Of a DNA stretch of 64,000 nucleotides, positions 7,872 through 16,691 are shown piece by piece. The number at the start of each line of letters is the position of its first letter. Positions within the stretch are counted from its first letter, which is position 1. Below the pieces are notes generated by a model that saw only the letters and a list, made by a program, of their open reading frames with translations, ran no database searches and was not told the origin of the DNA. The DNA is taken from contig SCTA01000034.1 of assembly GCA_004322275.1 (NCBI GenBank), positions 1 to 64,000 on the forward strand. Reading direction: 5' to 3'. Origin of the DNA: a bacterium. GTDB taxonomy: Bacteria > Desulfobacterota > Deferrisomatia > Deferrisomatales > BM512. Position numbers and translations under genes: made by a program.

Positions 7872-8660
7872 CTGGATTTCTGCGCTCTCGCAAGCGGCAG
7901 CAAGGGAAATGCTGTTTTCGCGGGGTCTGGAGGCCGCGGCGTGCTCATCGACGCCGGGCTTTCGGCCACCGAGCTTCTCCGGAGGATGGCTCTCGCGGGG
8001 CTTGACCCCCTCTCGCTCGACGGCCTTGTGGTCACCCACGAGCACCGCGATCATACCTGCGGCGTGGGGGTTCTGGCGAGAAAGCTGGGCCTCAAGCTCT
8101 TCGCGCCGGAGGGGGTGGCGGGGGAGATTTCGAGGGTCTACGGGCAGAACGCCCTTCGGGGGCTGAAAATTCACGAATTTTTGCCGGGAGAGGTCTTCGA
8201 GGCAGGGGCGCTTGAGTTTTCTTCCTTTCCCACCTCTCACGACGCCCACGCCTCGGTGGGGTTTTGCGTGCGGGACGGGGAAAAGAGCCTCGGCTTCGCC
8301 ACCGATCTCGGGATAGCGCCTTCGGCGGTGGCGGAGTGCCTCTGCGGGTGCGATATAATCTACCTCGAAGCGAACCACGACGAGGATATGCTGGCCTCCG
8401 GGCCCTATCCGTCCTTTCTGAAGCGGCGCATCTTCTCGGATGTGGGACACCTCTCGAACGCGGGCGCGGGAGAACTGCTGTCGAGGATCATCCACAAGGA
8501 CCTTTCGACGGTGGTGCTGGCGCACCTTTCGGAGGTGAACAACAAACCCTCGCTCGCCTACGACGCGGCGATGGCGGCGCTGGACGCGGCGGGGGCGGGG
8601 AGGGACGTTACCCTTCTGGTGGCCAGACAGGACAGGCCCGGAAGAGTGGTAAAGGTTTGA
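7872..8660 (+). CDS. MBL-fold metallo-hydrolase, YycJ-like, with a CTG start
   Basis: A 262-residue metallo-beta-lactamase-fold hydrolase. The family opens with a conserved strand ending in a SGSKGN-type loop, and here CALASGSKGNAVF is encoded upstream of the first standard start (GTG at 7941). The only codon that fits is CTG at 7872, preceded by GGGAGG (7858-7863) at 8-nt spacing; no in-frame ATG, GTG or TTG is found nearby upstream. The metal-binding motif THEHRDH gives His56, His58, Asp60 and His61, with FATDLG and VVLAHLS supplying further ligands. Relatives include WalJ/YycJ-type nucleases acting on nucleic acid or cyclic phosphodiesters. A repeat element begins at its stop codon. Confidence 0.8.
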   Translation: MDFCALASGSKGNAVFAGSGGRGVLIDAGLSATELLRRMALAGLDPLSLDGLVVTHEHRDHTCGVGVLARKLGLKLFAPEGVAGEISRVYGQNALRGLKIHEFLPGEVFEAGALEFSSFPTSHDAHASVGFCVRDGEKSLGFATDLGIAPSAVAECLCGCDIIYLEANHDEDMLASGPYPSFLKRRIFSDVGHLSNAGAGELLSRIIHKDLSTVVLAHLSEVNNKPSLAYDAAMAALDAAGAGRDVTLLVARQDRPGRVVKV

Positions 8661-8785
8661 AAAACTGCTGCGAGCCCCGTTTTCTGTGTCGCGTGCTCGC
8701 TCAAGGGCTCGCCGTAGTGCCGCTACTGCCTCGCCCTTTCGCTGCGCGTCTCCTTGAAACCGGGGCTTCTCGCGACGTTTTTCGA
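8656..8785 (+). repeat. Intergenic hairpin repeat R1 (type A)
   Basis: Starts within the stop codon of the preceding gene with TTTGAAAAACTGCTGCGAGC and ends with GCTTCTCGCGACGTTTTTC. The two halves are imperfect inverted repeats (GCGAGCCCCGTTTTC against GAAACCGGGGCTTCTCGC), with TCGCTGCGCGTCTCCTTG inside. It is related to the elements at 13959, 17814 (inverted), 35235, 54728 and 62662. Confidence 0.75.
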
Positions 8786-8821
8786 TATTGGGCATGATAT
8801 GGTTTTTCTGGGGAGTTATTC

Positions 8822-10120
8822 ATGATTGAAAGATATACGAACCCGGAGATGGGCGCCATCTGGACGGACGAAAACCGCTTCAGAAAGTGGCTGGACGTTG
8901 AGATTTACGCCTGCGAGGCGTGGAACGTGCTGGGGAAGGTGCCGGACGACGCCCTCGCGACGATAAAGGAACGCGCCGATTTCAACACCGCCCGCATACT
9001 TGAGATCGAGGCGACGGTGAAGCACGACGTAATCGCCTTTCTGACCAACGTGGCGGAGTACGTCGGCCCCTATTCGCGCTTCGTCCACATGGGGCTCACC
9101 TCTTCGGACGTTCTGGACACCTCTTTCGCTATGCTGCTGGTGCAGGCCACGGACCTCATTATTATAGAAGCCGACAAGTGCCGCGAGGCGATCAGGTCCC
9201 GCGCCTTCGAGTTCAAGATGACGCCGCAGATGGGGCGCAGCCACGGAATCCACGCCGAGCCGATCACCTTCGGGATGAAGATGGCTCTCTGGTACGACGA
9301 GATGAGCCGCAACCTCGACCGCCTCCGCAGGGCGAGGGCTATAATAGCCGTGGGCAAGATCTCCGGCGCGGTGGGCACCTTCGCCAACATCGAGCCCTTC
9401 GTCGAGGAGCACGTCTGCGAGCGCGCCGGGCTCCGATACGCGAACGTCTCCACCCAGGTGGTCTCCCGCGACCATCACGCCGAGTACTTTTCCCTCCTCG
9501 CGGTGGTCGCTTCCTCCATAGAGAAATTTTCCGTCGAGGTGCGCCACCTGCAGCGCACCGAGGTTCTGGAAGCCGAGGAGTTTTTCTCCAAGGGGCAGAA
9601 GGGCTCCTCGGCGATGCCCCACAAGCGAAACCCCATCGCGACCGAAAACCTCACAGGCTGCGCCCGCCTCATGCGTTCCTACGCCGGGGCCGCGCTGGAG
9701 AACGTCGCCCTCTGGCACGAGCGCGACATAAGCCATTCGAGCGTCGAGCGGGTCATCGGCCCCGACGCCACCATCCTCCTCCACTACATGCTCCGGCGCT
9801 TCACCGGCGTCATAAAAAACCTGCTCGTCTACCCCGAGAACATGCAAAAGAACATCGACAGGACGGGCGGGCTCCCCGACAGCCAGAGGGTGCTTCTCGC
9901 TCTCGTGGAAAAGGGCGTCTCCCGCGAGGACGCCTACTCCTTCGTCCAGAGAAACGCCATGCGCGTCTGGCTGGAGGGCGCCGACTACAAAAAACTCCTC
10001 AAGGAAGACCCCGGCGTTTCGGGTGTTCTTTCCGCCGGAGAGATAGACGAACTCTTCGACATCGGCTACCACCTTAAGCACGTCGATACCATATTCCGCC
10101 GCGTCTTCGGCGAGGCGTGA
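8822..10120 (+). CDS. purB: Adenylosuccinate lyase
   Basis: A 432-residue cytosolic enzyme of the fumarase/aspartase superfamily. It cleaves SAICAR to AICAR and adenylosuccinate to AMP, releasing fumarate in both purine steps. The superfamily signature GSSAMPHKRNP is at 261-271 and carries the flexible catalytic loop serine. Histidines of the active site are visible at TVKHDV (His68) and GRSHGIH (about 141). Length matches the short bacterial/B. subtilis-type enzyme. It begins the purB-purL-purQ operon, with purL starting 10 bp downstream. Confidence 0.96.
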   Translation: MIERYTNPEMGAIWTDENRFRKWLDVEIYACEAWNVLGKVPDDALATIKERADFNTARILEIEATVKHDVIAFLTNVAEYVGPYSRFVHMGLTSSDVLDTSFAMLLVQATDLIIIEADKCREAIRSRAFEFKMTPQMGRSHGIHAEPITFGMKMALWYDEMSRNLDRLRRARAIIAVGKISGAVGTFANIEPFVEEHVCERAGLRYANVSTQVVSRDHHAEYFSLLAVVASSIEKFSVEVRHLQRTEVLEAEEFFSKGQKGSSAMPHKRNPIATENLTGCARLMRSYAGAALENVALWHERDISHSSVERVIGPDATILLHYMLRRFTGVIKNLLVYPENMQKNIDRTGGLPDSQRVLLALVEKGVSREDAYSFVQRNAMRVWLEGADYKKLLKEDPGVSGVLSAGEIDELFDIGYHLKHVDTIFRRVFGEA

Positions 10121-10130
10121 GGCTTTCAAG

Positions 10131-13100
10131 ATGAGCGACGAAAGAAAACCCGCAAGAATAGAGGTCGCGGTCAAGCCCGGCCTGCGCGACGCGAGGGCAA
10201 AGAGCGCCGTCCGCGACATAGGGGAATTTCTTCACCTGAAGGTTGACGGAGCGCGCACCCTGGACGTCTTCACGGTGGACCTCGGCCTCACCGGCGAGGA
10301 AACCGGGCTGGTCGCGAGGGAGGCGTTTTCCGACCCGGTAATCCAGACCGCCTCGCCGCTTCCCGGCCTCGGCGTCGAAATCTTTCCCGATTTCGACTGG
10401 GCGCTGGAGATAGGCTACCTTCCCGGCGTAACCGACAACCTCGGCAGAACCGCCAAGGAAGCGGTGGAGATGCTCCTGGGGAGAACCTTCCCCCACGACG
10501 CGCAGGTCTACACCTCGGTCCAGTACCTTTTCGCGGCCAAAAGCCTCCTTCTCGGTGATATCGAGAAGATAGCCTCCGGCCTCCTCGGAAACCCCCTCAT
10601 CCAGCGCTTTCGGATACTGGATCGCAACGAGTACGACAGGGACGGCGGCTTTAGCCCCGAGGTGCCTAAGGTGCGCGGGCTCAGCCAGCCGAAGGTCGTG
10701 CCGGTGAATCTGGAGGTGGGCGACGTGGAGCTTATGAAGATCTCCCGCGACGGCCTTCTTGCGCTAACCCTCACCGAGATGAAATCCATCCGCGATTACT
10801 TCAGGCTGGAGGGGGTCCGGAGCGAGAGGGCGAAGTTCGGCCTTCCCGTGGACCGTCCCACCGACGCCGAGCTCGAATGCCTCGCCCAGACCTGGTCGGA
10901 GCACTGCAAGCACAAGATCTTCAACGCGAAGATTTTTTACGAAGAGGGCGGGAAGACCGAGGCTATCGACTCGATCTTCAAGACCTATATAGTAGGGGCC
11001 ACGAAGACCGTGCGCGAGCGCCACGGCGAGCGCGATTACTGCCTCTCGGTCTTCAAGGACAACGCCGGAGTAATCAGGTTCAACGCGGACTACTCCCTGT
11101 GTTTCAAGGTGGAGACCCACAACTCCCCCTCCGCCCTCGACCCTTACGGCGGGGCGCTCACCGGCATCGTCGGCGTCAACCGCGACCCGATGGGCACCGG
11201 CATGGGGGCGCAGCTGGTCTTCAACGTCGATACCTTCTGCTTCGCCGATCCCTTCCACGAGGGCGCTCTTCCCCCGCGCCTCCTCCACCCTCGCCGCATC
11301 TACGAGGGAGTGGTCACCGGCGTGGAGCACGGCGGAAACAAGAGCGGAATACCGACCATCAACGGGACCGTGGTCTTCGACGACCGTTTTCTGGGCAAGC
11401 CCCTGGTCTTTTGCGGTACGGCGGGCATAATACCGATGACCTTGCAGGGCGAGGAGGGGCACGGCAAGCGCACCCGGCCCGGCGACCTGATCGTCATGGC
11501 GGGCGGGCGCATCGGCAAGGACGGCATCCACGGCGCGACCTTCTCCTCGGAGGAACTTCACGAGGGAAGCCCCGCCACCGCCGTGCAGCTCGGCGACCCG
11601 ATAACGCAAAAGCGCCTCTACGACTTTTTGCTCATCGCCCGCGACAGGGGGCTCTATTCCTCCATAACCGACAACGGCGCGGGTGGGCTCAGCTCCTCCA
11701 TCGGCGAGATGGCGGAGCAGACGAACGGCGCGCGCCTCCACCTCGACCGTGCTCCCCTCAAGTATCCCGGTCTCCACCCCTGGGAGATACTGGTCTCCGA
11801 GTCGCAGGAGCGCATGAGTATCGCCGTGCGGCCCGAAAAGCTCGAAGAATTCATGGCTCTGGCCGAAAAGATGAAGGTCGAGGCGGTCGTCATGGGCGAA
11901 TTCACCTCCGAAGGGGCCTTCCACATCCTCTACGGCCAAAATACCGTCGCGTACATCCCGCTCCACTTTCTCCACGAAGGGCTTCCGCCGATGGAGCTTC
12001 GGGCGAAGTGGGTAAAGCCGGTCCACCCGGAGCCCTCCTTCGAGTGCCCCGAGGACCTCACGGCGGACCTCACCGCCCTTTTGTCCAGGCTGAACGTCTG
12101 CTCCAAGGAGTCGATAGTCCGCCGCTACGACCACGAGGTTCAGGGCGGGTCCGTGGTGAAGCCCTTCGTCGGCGCGGCCAACGACGGCCCCTCCGACGCG
12201 GCGGTAAACCGCCCGATACTGGAATCCTTCGAGGGAGTGGTGACGGCCAACGGCATCGCTCCCCGCTACTCCGACATCGACACATACCACATGACCGCGC
12301 TTGTCGTGGACGAGGCGGTGAGAAACGCGATCTCGGTCGGCGGCACCCTTGACCATCTCGCCGGGCTCGACAACTTCTGCTGGTGCGACCCGGTTCAGAG
12401 CGAAAAGACCCCCGACGGCGAGTACAAGCTCGCCCAGCTCGTCCGCTCCTGCAAGGCGCTTTACGAGACGGTGGTCGCCTACGGGATTCCGCTGGTTTCC
12501 GGCAAGGATTCGATGAAGAACGATTACCAGATCGGCGGGACGAAGATTTCCATTCCGCCGACCCTGCTTTTCAGCGTAATAGGGAAGGTGAAGGACGCCA
12601 GGAAGTGCGTGACGATGGACGCCAAGCGCCCCGGCGACGCGGTCTATCTCCTCGGCGTGACCCGCCCCGAGATGGGCGGCTCCGAATACTTCGCCATGAA
12701 GGGATTCGTCGGCAACACCGTTCCCGTCGTCCGCATAGAAGAAAATCTCAAACTCTACCGCGCCCTCGAAAAGGCCATCCAGGAAGGACTCGTAGCCTCA
12801 TGCCACGACGCCTCCGACGGCGGCCTCGGGGTGGCGATTGCCGAAACCGCCTTCTCCGGCGGACTGGGCATCGACGTCGATCTCGCGAAGGGAGCGAGCG
12901 AAGGGCTGACCCGCGCCGACCAGCTTCTCTTCTCGGAATCGGCAGGGCGCTTTGTCTGCACCGTGAGGCCCGAAAACATCGCCCGCTTCGAGGAGCTTTT
13001 CTCGGGGCTTCCCGCGAAAAGGGCTGGAGAGGTGACGGGAGGCGAAAGGGTGGTTCTTAGCTCAGGCGGCAAGGTACTGGCCGACGCACTCTACGGCGAC

Positions 13101-13139
13101 CTCAAGGAAGCCTGGCAAAAGACCCTGGCGGAGATTTAA
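10131..13139 (+). CDS. purL: Phosphoribosylformylglycinamidine synthase, long PurL form with PurS-like N-terminus
   Basis: Synthetase subunit of FGAM synthase, converting FGAR, ATP and glutamine-derived ammonia to FGAM in the fourth purine step. At 1002 residues it is longer than the roughly 740-residue PurL that works with a separate PurS, and shorter than the roughly 1290-residue fused enzyme. The extra N-terminus (1-165) appears to hold two PurS-like repeats: RIEVAVKPGLRDARAK... (8-75) and WALEIGYLPGVTDNLGRTA... (about 90-165). The catalytic halves follow, with TWSEHCKHK near 250, ETHNSPSALDPYGGA near 330 and SGKDSMKND near 790. The glutaminase is the separate purQ, 2 bp downstream. No stand-alone purS is present. 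Confidence 0.95.
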   Translation: MSDERKPARIEVAVKPGLRDARAKSAVRDIGEFLHLKVDGARTLDVFTVDLGLTGEETGLVAREAFSDPVIQTASPLPGLGVEIFPDFDWALEIGYLPGVTDNLGRTAKEAVEMLLGRTFPHDAQVYTSVQYLFAAKSLLLGDIEKIASGLLGNPLIQRFRILDRNEYDRDGGFSPEVPKVRGLSQPKVVPVNLEVGDVELMKISRDGLLALTLTEMKSIRDYFRLEGVRSERAKFGLPVDRPTDAELECLAQTWSEHCKHKIFNAKIFYEEGGKTEAIDSIFKTYIVGATKTVRERHGERDYCLSVFKDNAGVIRFNADYSLCFKVETHNSPSALDPYGGALTGIVGVNRDPMGTGMGAQLVFNVDTFCFADPFHEGALPPRLLHPRRIYEGVVTGVEHGGNKSGIPTINGTVVFDDRFLGKPLVFCGTAGIIPMTLQGEEGHGKRTRPGDLIVMAGGRIGKDGIHGATFSSEELHEGSPATAVQLGDPITQKRLYDFLLIARDRGLYSSITDNGAGGLSSSIGEMAEQTNGARLHLDRAPLKYPGLHPWEILVSESQERMSIAVRPEKLEEFMALAEKMKVEAVVMGEFTSEGAFHILYGQNTVAYIPLHFLHEGLPPMELRAKWVKPVHPEPSFECPEDLTADLTALLSRLNVCSKESIVRRYDHEVQGGSVVKPFVGAANDGPSDAAVNRPILESFEGVVTANGIAPRYSDIDTYHMTALVVDEAVRNAISVGGTLDHLAGLDNFCWCDPVQSEKTPDGEYKLAQLVRSCKALYETVVAYGIPLVSGKDSMKNDYQIGGTKISIPPTLLFSVIGKVKDARKCVTMDAKRPGDAVYLLGVTRPEMGGSEYFAMKGFVGNTVPVVRIEENLKLYRALEKAIQEGLVASCHDASDGGLGVAIAETAFSGGLGIDVDLAKGASEGLTRADQLLFSESAGRFVCTVRPENIARFEELFSGLPAKRAGEVTGGERVVLSSGGKVLADALYGDLKEAWQKTLAEI

Positions 13140-13141
13140 CG

Positions 13142-13960
13142 ATGACGATTAAGCCCAGAGCACTGGTAATTACCGGGAACGGAATCAACTGCGAACGCGA
13201 ATCCGCCCACGCCTGCAGGCTGGCGGGGATGGAAGCCGACATAGCGCACATGTCCGCCATCTTCGCGGGAGAGGTTCGGCTCCGGGACTATAACTTCATA
13301 CACCTTCCCGGCGGCTTTCTCGACGGCGACGACCTCGGCAGCGCGAAGGCCGGGGCGGTGCGTTTCAAGTACGGCGCCGTGAAAGAGAACTCCGGTACGG
13401 CGCGCTTCGAGGACGAACTCCTCGACTTCGTAAGCCGGGGGGGGCTGGTGCTCGGCGTCTGCAACGGCTTTCAGCTCATGGTGAAACTGGGGCTTTTGCC
13501 CTTCACCGGGGGGAAGCTGGTGCAGGAAGTGAGCCTCATGCACAACGACTCGGGCCGCTTCGAGGACAGGTGGGTCAGGATGAAGGCGGACCCCAAAAGT
13601 CCCTGCGTTTTCACGAAGGGAATCGATACTCTCTACTTCCCGGTGCGCCACGGAGAGGGTAAATTCGTGCCCGGCGGCGACGAGGCGAAAAAGAAGATTG
13701 TGGACAACAGCCTCGCCGTTCTTAGGTATATTGATTCCGAAGGGAACGCAACCGGGGAGTATCCCTTCAACCCGAACGGAAGTTTCGACGCGATAGCGGG
13801 AATCTGCGATCCGACGGGGAGGCTCTTCGGCCTCATGCCCCACCCCGAGGCCTTCGTCCACCGCACCCAGCACCCGCGCTGGACGAGGGAGGAGTTGCCC
13901 GAGGAAGGGCAGGGGCTCAAGCTTTACAGGAACGCGGCGGAGTACATCAGAAATAGTTAA
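13142..13960 (+). CDS. purQ: FGAM synthase glutaminase subunit PurQ
   Basis: A 272-residue class I glutamine amidotransferase that supplies ammonia to PurL. The nucleophile elbow is LVLGVCNGFQLM (Cys about 106), and the catalytic His-x-Glu is in LMPHPEAFVH (about 232-237). It opens with ALVITGNGINCERES, as in the long PurQ type that pairs with roughly 1000-residue PurL rather than the 227-residue Bacillus type. It is cotranscribed with purL, whose stop lies only 2 bp upstream. A hairpin repeat (13959-14101) begins at its stop codon and probably ends this transcription unit. Confidence 0.95.
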   Translation: MTIKPRALVITGNGINCERESAHACRLAGMEADIAHMSAIFAGEVRLRDYNFIHLPGGFLDGDDLGSAKAGAVRFKYGAVKENSGTARFEDELLDFVSRGGLVLGVCNGFQLMVKLGLLPFTGGKLVQEVSLMHNDSGRFEDRWVRMKADPKSPCVFTKGIDTLYFPVRHGEGKFVPGGDEAKKKIVDNSLAVLRYIDSEGNATGEYPFNPNGSFDAIAGICDPTGRLFGLMPHPEAFVHRTQHPRWTREELPEEGQGLKLYRNAAEYIRNS

Positions 13961-14101
13961 GGTTTTTGAAAAACTACCGCGAGCCCCGCTTTCTACGTCG
14001 CGTGCTCGCTCAAGGCCTCGCCGTAGCGATGCTGCTGACTCGACCCCTCGCTGCGCGGCTCCTTGAAACCGTGGCTTCTCGTTACGTTTTTCAAAAACCT
14101 T
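13959..14101 (+). repeat. Intergenic hairpin repeat R2 (type A)
   Basis: The outer arms AAGGTTTTTGAAAAAC (13959-13974) and GTTTTTCAAAAACCTT (14086-14101) are perfect reverse complements, and the left arm overlaps the purQ stop codon. The interior shares GCGAGCCCCG, CGTCGCGTGCTCGCTCAAG and CTCGCTGCGCG with R1. The resulting stem could act as a bidirectional terminator between purQ and purF. Confidence 0.8.
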
Positions 14102-14153
14102 GTGGGATGGGGTTCGCAGTTAAAAATTGACGGCTGCAATGCCGGAGGACTCT

Positions 14154-15545
14154 ATGTTCGACAAACTCCATGAAGAATGCGGCGTCTTTGGAATCTACAA
14201 CCATTCCGAGGCGGCCAATCTCACCTATCTCGGCCTTCACCAGCTCCAGCACAGGGGGCAGGAGAGCGCGGGCATAGTAACCTCCGACGGGCTTAAGATG
14301 CACGTCCATCTAGGGATGGGGCTCGTCTCCGAGATCTTCGACGAGCGCACCCTCTCCGAACTCCCCGGAAGCCACGCCATAGGCCACGTCCGTTACTCCA
14401 CCACCGGCTCCTCCGTAATAAAGAACGCCCAGCCCTTCTTCGTAGAGTGCGCCCACGGCCCGATAGCCTTCGCCCATAACGGCAACCTGGTCAACGCGGC
14501 CTGCCTCAAGCGCGAGCTTGAGGATTCCGGCTCGATCTTCCAGTCCACGATGGATACCGAGGTCGTCGCCCACCTCTACGCCCGCTCCCGGAAAGTAAAG
14601 CTCCACGAGCGCGTGATAGACGCCCTCTCCAGGGTGCGCGGCGCTTACTCCATAGTAGCCCTGGTCGAAACCCGCCTCATCGCCGTGCGCGACCCGCTCG
14701 GCTTTCGCCCCCTCGTCCTCGGAAGGCTTCGCGACGCTTACGTCGTGGCCTCCGAGACCTGCGCGCTGGACCTCATCGAGGCCGAGTTCATCCGCGAGAT
14801 AGAGCCGGGCGAGATGATAATGATAAGCAGGAAAGGGATAGAGTCCTTCCGCCCCTTCCCCGAGACGCGGCCGCGCCAGTGCATCTTCGAGTTCATCTAC
14901 TTCGCGAGGCCCGATTCGACCATCTTCGGCCATCAGGTCTACCCGGTGCGAAAGTCTTTCGGCAGGGAGCTGGCGAGGGAGCATCCCGTCGAGGCCGACG
15001 TGGTGGTGCCGGTGCCCGATTCGGGCATCGTCGGCGCTCTGGGCTTTTCGGAGGAGTCGAAGATTCCCTTCGAGATGGGGCTCATGAGAAACCATTACGT
15101 CGGCAGAACCTTCATCGAACCCGAGCAGTCCATCCGCCACTTCGGGGTAAAGCTCAAGCTCAACGCGGTGAAGGGGGTCATCGAGGGCAAGAGGGTCGTC
15201 GTGGTGGACGACTCCATCGTGCGCGGCACGACCAGCCGGAAGATAATAAAGATGATACGCGAAGCCGGAGCGAAAGAGGTGCATATGCGCATAACCTCCC
15301 CTCCCACGGCGCACCCCTGCTTCTTCGGCATCGACACTCCCTCCGAGAACCAGCTCATCGCGCACACCCATACGTTAAAAGAAATAGCCCGGTATCTTAC
15401 CGCCGATTCGGTGGAGTACCTGAGCGTCGACGGGATGCGCAAGGCAGTGAACGACGGGGCCTTTAATTTCTGCGACGCCTGTTTTACGGGAAATTATCCC
15501 GTGAAACCGGATGGTTCCGACATAGTGCAGTTAGGGTTGTTCTAA
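14154..15545 (+). CDS. purF: Amidophosphoribosyltransferase
   Basis: Commits PRPP to purine synthesis by making 5-phosphoribosylamine from PRPP and glutamine. I chose the ATG at 14154, preceded by GGAGG with 5-nt spacing. This puts the glutaminase nucleophile at Cys9 ([13 protein letters not shown]), consistent with the short propeptide that is removed to expose an N-terminal cysteine. The N-terminal Ntn domain has HLGMGLV and GHVRYSTTG. The C-terminal phosphoribosyltransferase domain has the PRPP loop [13 protein letters not shown]. About 463 residues, normal length. Cysteine-rich C-terminal stretches ([13 protein letters not shown]) suggest the Fe-S-containing Bacillus type. pyrE follows after 28 bp. 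Confidence 0.95.
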   Translation: MFDKLHEECGVFGIYNHSEAANLTYLGLHQLQHRGQESAGIVTSDGLKMHVHLGMGLVSEIFDERTLSELPGSHAIGHVRYSTTGSSVIKNAQPFFVECAHGPIAFAHNGNLVNAACLKRELEDSGSIFQSTMDTEVVAHLYARSRKVKLHERVIDALSRVRGAYSIVALVETRLIAVRDPLGFRPLVLGRLRDAYVVASETCALDLIEAEFIREIEPGEMIMISRKGIESFRPFPETRPRQCIFEFIYFARPDSTIFGHQVYPVRKSFGRELAREHPVEADVVVPVPDSGIVGALGFSEESKIPFEMGLMRNHYVGRTFIEPEQSIRHFGVKLKLNAVKGVIEGKRVVVVDDSIVRGTTSRKIIKMIREAGAKEVHMRITSPPTAHPCFFGIDTPSENQLIAHTHTLKEIARYLTADSVEYLSVDGMRKAVNDGAFNFCDACFTGNYPVKPDGSDIVQLGLF

Positions 15546-15573
15546 CAGACAAATCCTAAAGGGAGTTATAAAG

Positions 15574-16134
15574 TTGGAGAATCTGGAAAAGCTGAGGAGC
15601 GAGCTCCTCGCCCTGATACGGGAAAAATCCTACGAGCAGAGGCAGGTTACTCTGGCCTCGGGACGAATCAGCGATTTTTACGTGGACGGCAAGCAGACCT
15701 CCCTTCATCCGCGCGGCGCTTACCTCGTCGGCAGGCTCTTTCTGGAACTCCTCGGACGCTTCGGAGAGGTTGACGCCGTAGGAGGCCCCACGCTCGGCGC
15801 CGACCCCATCGCCACCTCCATCGCCCTCGTCTCCGGCCTTGAGGGGCGCCCCCTTCCCGCCTTCATAGTGCGCAAGGAGCCCAAGGGCCACGGCACCAGA
15901 AGGTGGGTCGAGGGAAAAAAGAACCTCCCGGAGGGGTGCAGGGTCGTTGTGGTGGAAGATGTGGTGACCACCGGCGGCTCGGGCCTTTCGGCCGTGGACA
16001 AGGTCGAGGAGGAAGGGTACAAGGTCGCCGGGCTGATGGCCCTCGTCGATCGCGAGGAGGGGGCGCGGGAAGCGATCGAGGCGAGGGGACTTCGCTTCGA
16101 GAGCCTTTTTACCAAGACAGAGGTTCGCGGCTGA
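15574..16134 (+). CDS. pyrE: Orotate phosphoribosyltransferase
   Basis: Transfers ribose-5-phosphate from PRPP to orotate to form OMP in pyrimidine synthesis. The 186-residue protein has the PRPP-binding motif VVVVEDVVTTGGSGLSAV (about residues 127-144), a FYVDGKQTSL substrate loop, and the conserved FIVRKEPKGHGT flexible loop. The start is a TTG at 15574, with AAGGGAG 8 nt or so upstream; no ATG lies nearby. It is close behind purF, so purine and pyrimidine PRPP users appear to be cotranscribed. The next gene starts 23 bp downstream. Confidence 0.93.
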   Translation: MENLEKLRSELLALIREKSYEQRQVTLASGRISDFYVDGKQTSLHPRGAYLVGRLFLELLGRFGEVDAVGGPTLGADPIATSIALVSGLEGRPLPAFIVRKEPKGHGTRRWVEGKKNLPEGCRVVVVEDVVTTGGSGLSAVDKVEEEGYKVAGLMALVDREEGAREAIEARGLRFESLFTKTEVRG

Positions 16135-16157
16135 CAAAAAGCCAAAGGGGGCTATGG

Positions 16158-16520
16158 ATGAACAGTTGCATATTCTGCAGGATAATCGCCGGTGAAATTC
16201 CCTCGAAGATGCTCTGGCAGGATGAAAATGCGGTGGCCTTCCGGGACATAAACCCCCAGGCCCCGACGCACATCCTCATCGTGCCCAGAAAGCACATAGT
16301 CACCTTCGCGGATTTCACCGCCGCCGACGCGGCCATTCTTACCAGCATGGCCGCGGCCGCCCGCGAGACGGCGAAAGCCGACGGAGTGCTGGAATCGGGC
16401 TACCGCCTTATCGTCAACAACGGACCCGACGGCGGGCAGGAAGTCATGCACGTCCACATGCACCTTTTCGGCGGAAGAAACATCGGACCGATGGTGAGAA
16501 AACCCAAGACTGACGGTTGA
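16158..16520 (+). CDS. HIT family nucleotide-binding protein (HinT-like)
   Basis: A 120-residue histidine-triad hydrolase of the HINT branch, which cleaves phosphoramidates such as adenosine 5'-phosphoramidate. The active-site triad HVHMHLFGG lies near residues 97-105. The N-terminal CIFCRII supplies two cysteines of the zinc site seen in many members. The ATG at 16158 was chosen because it gives the standard MNSCIFCRI opening; another ATG four bases earlier is out of frame. It lies at the end of the purF-pyrE cluster and just ahead of a tRNA gene. Confidence 0.92.
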   Translation: MNSCIFCRIIAGEIPSKMLWQDENAVAFRDINPQAPTHILIVPRKHIVTFADFTAADAAILTSMAAAARETAKADGVLESGYRLIVNNGPDGGQEVMHVHMHLFGGRNIGPMVRKPKTDG

Positions 16521-16560
16521 CAGGGGTGCCCCGTTAGAGCATAATACCGCCTCTTTTGCA

Positions 16561-16637
16561 GGGCCCATAGCTCAGCTGGCTAGAGCTGCCGGCTCATAAC
16601 CGGTCGGTCCCAGGTTCGAATCCTGGTGGGCCCACCA
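16561..16637 (+). tRNA. tRNA with CAU anticodon (Met elongator or Ile2)
   Basis: A 77-nt cloverleaf. The acceptor stem GGGCCCA (16561-16567) pairs with TGGGCCC (16627-16633), and CCA is encoded at 16635-16637. D-stem GCTC/GAGC, anticodon loop CTCATAA and T-arm CCAGG-TTCGAAT-CCTGG are all intact. The CAT anticodon fits elongator methionine. The GGGCCCA acceptor and CTCATAA loop also resemble the lysidine-modified isoleucine tRNA, and sequence alone does not settle this. Confidence 0.93.
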
Positions 16638-16691
16638 TCAAATACCGCGCATTACGCGCTTTAGATCTTTAGGTTAAGGGAGTTGGAAGGA

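Noticed and set aside
10764-12356. A 530-codon open frame on the minus strand antisense to purL (and similar long antisense frames over purF, amt and tupC)
   Set aside because: They mirror GC-rich codon use of well-supported genes, lack ribosome-binding sites and encode low-complexity His/Arg/Gly-rich sequences without motifs.
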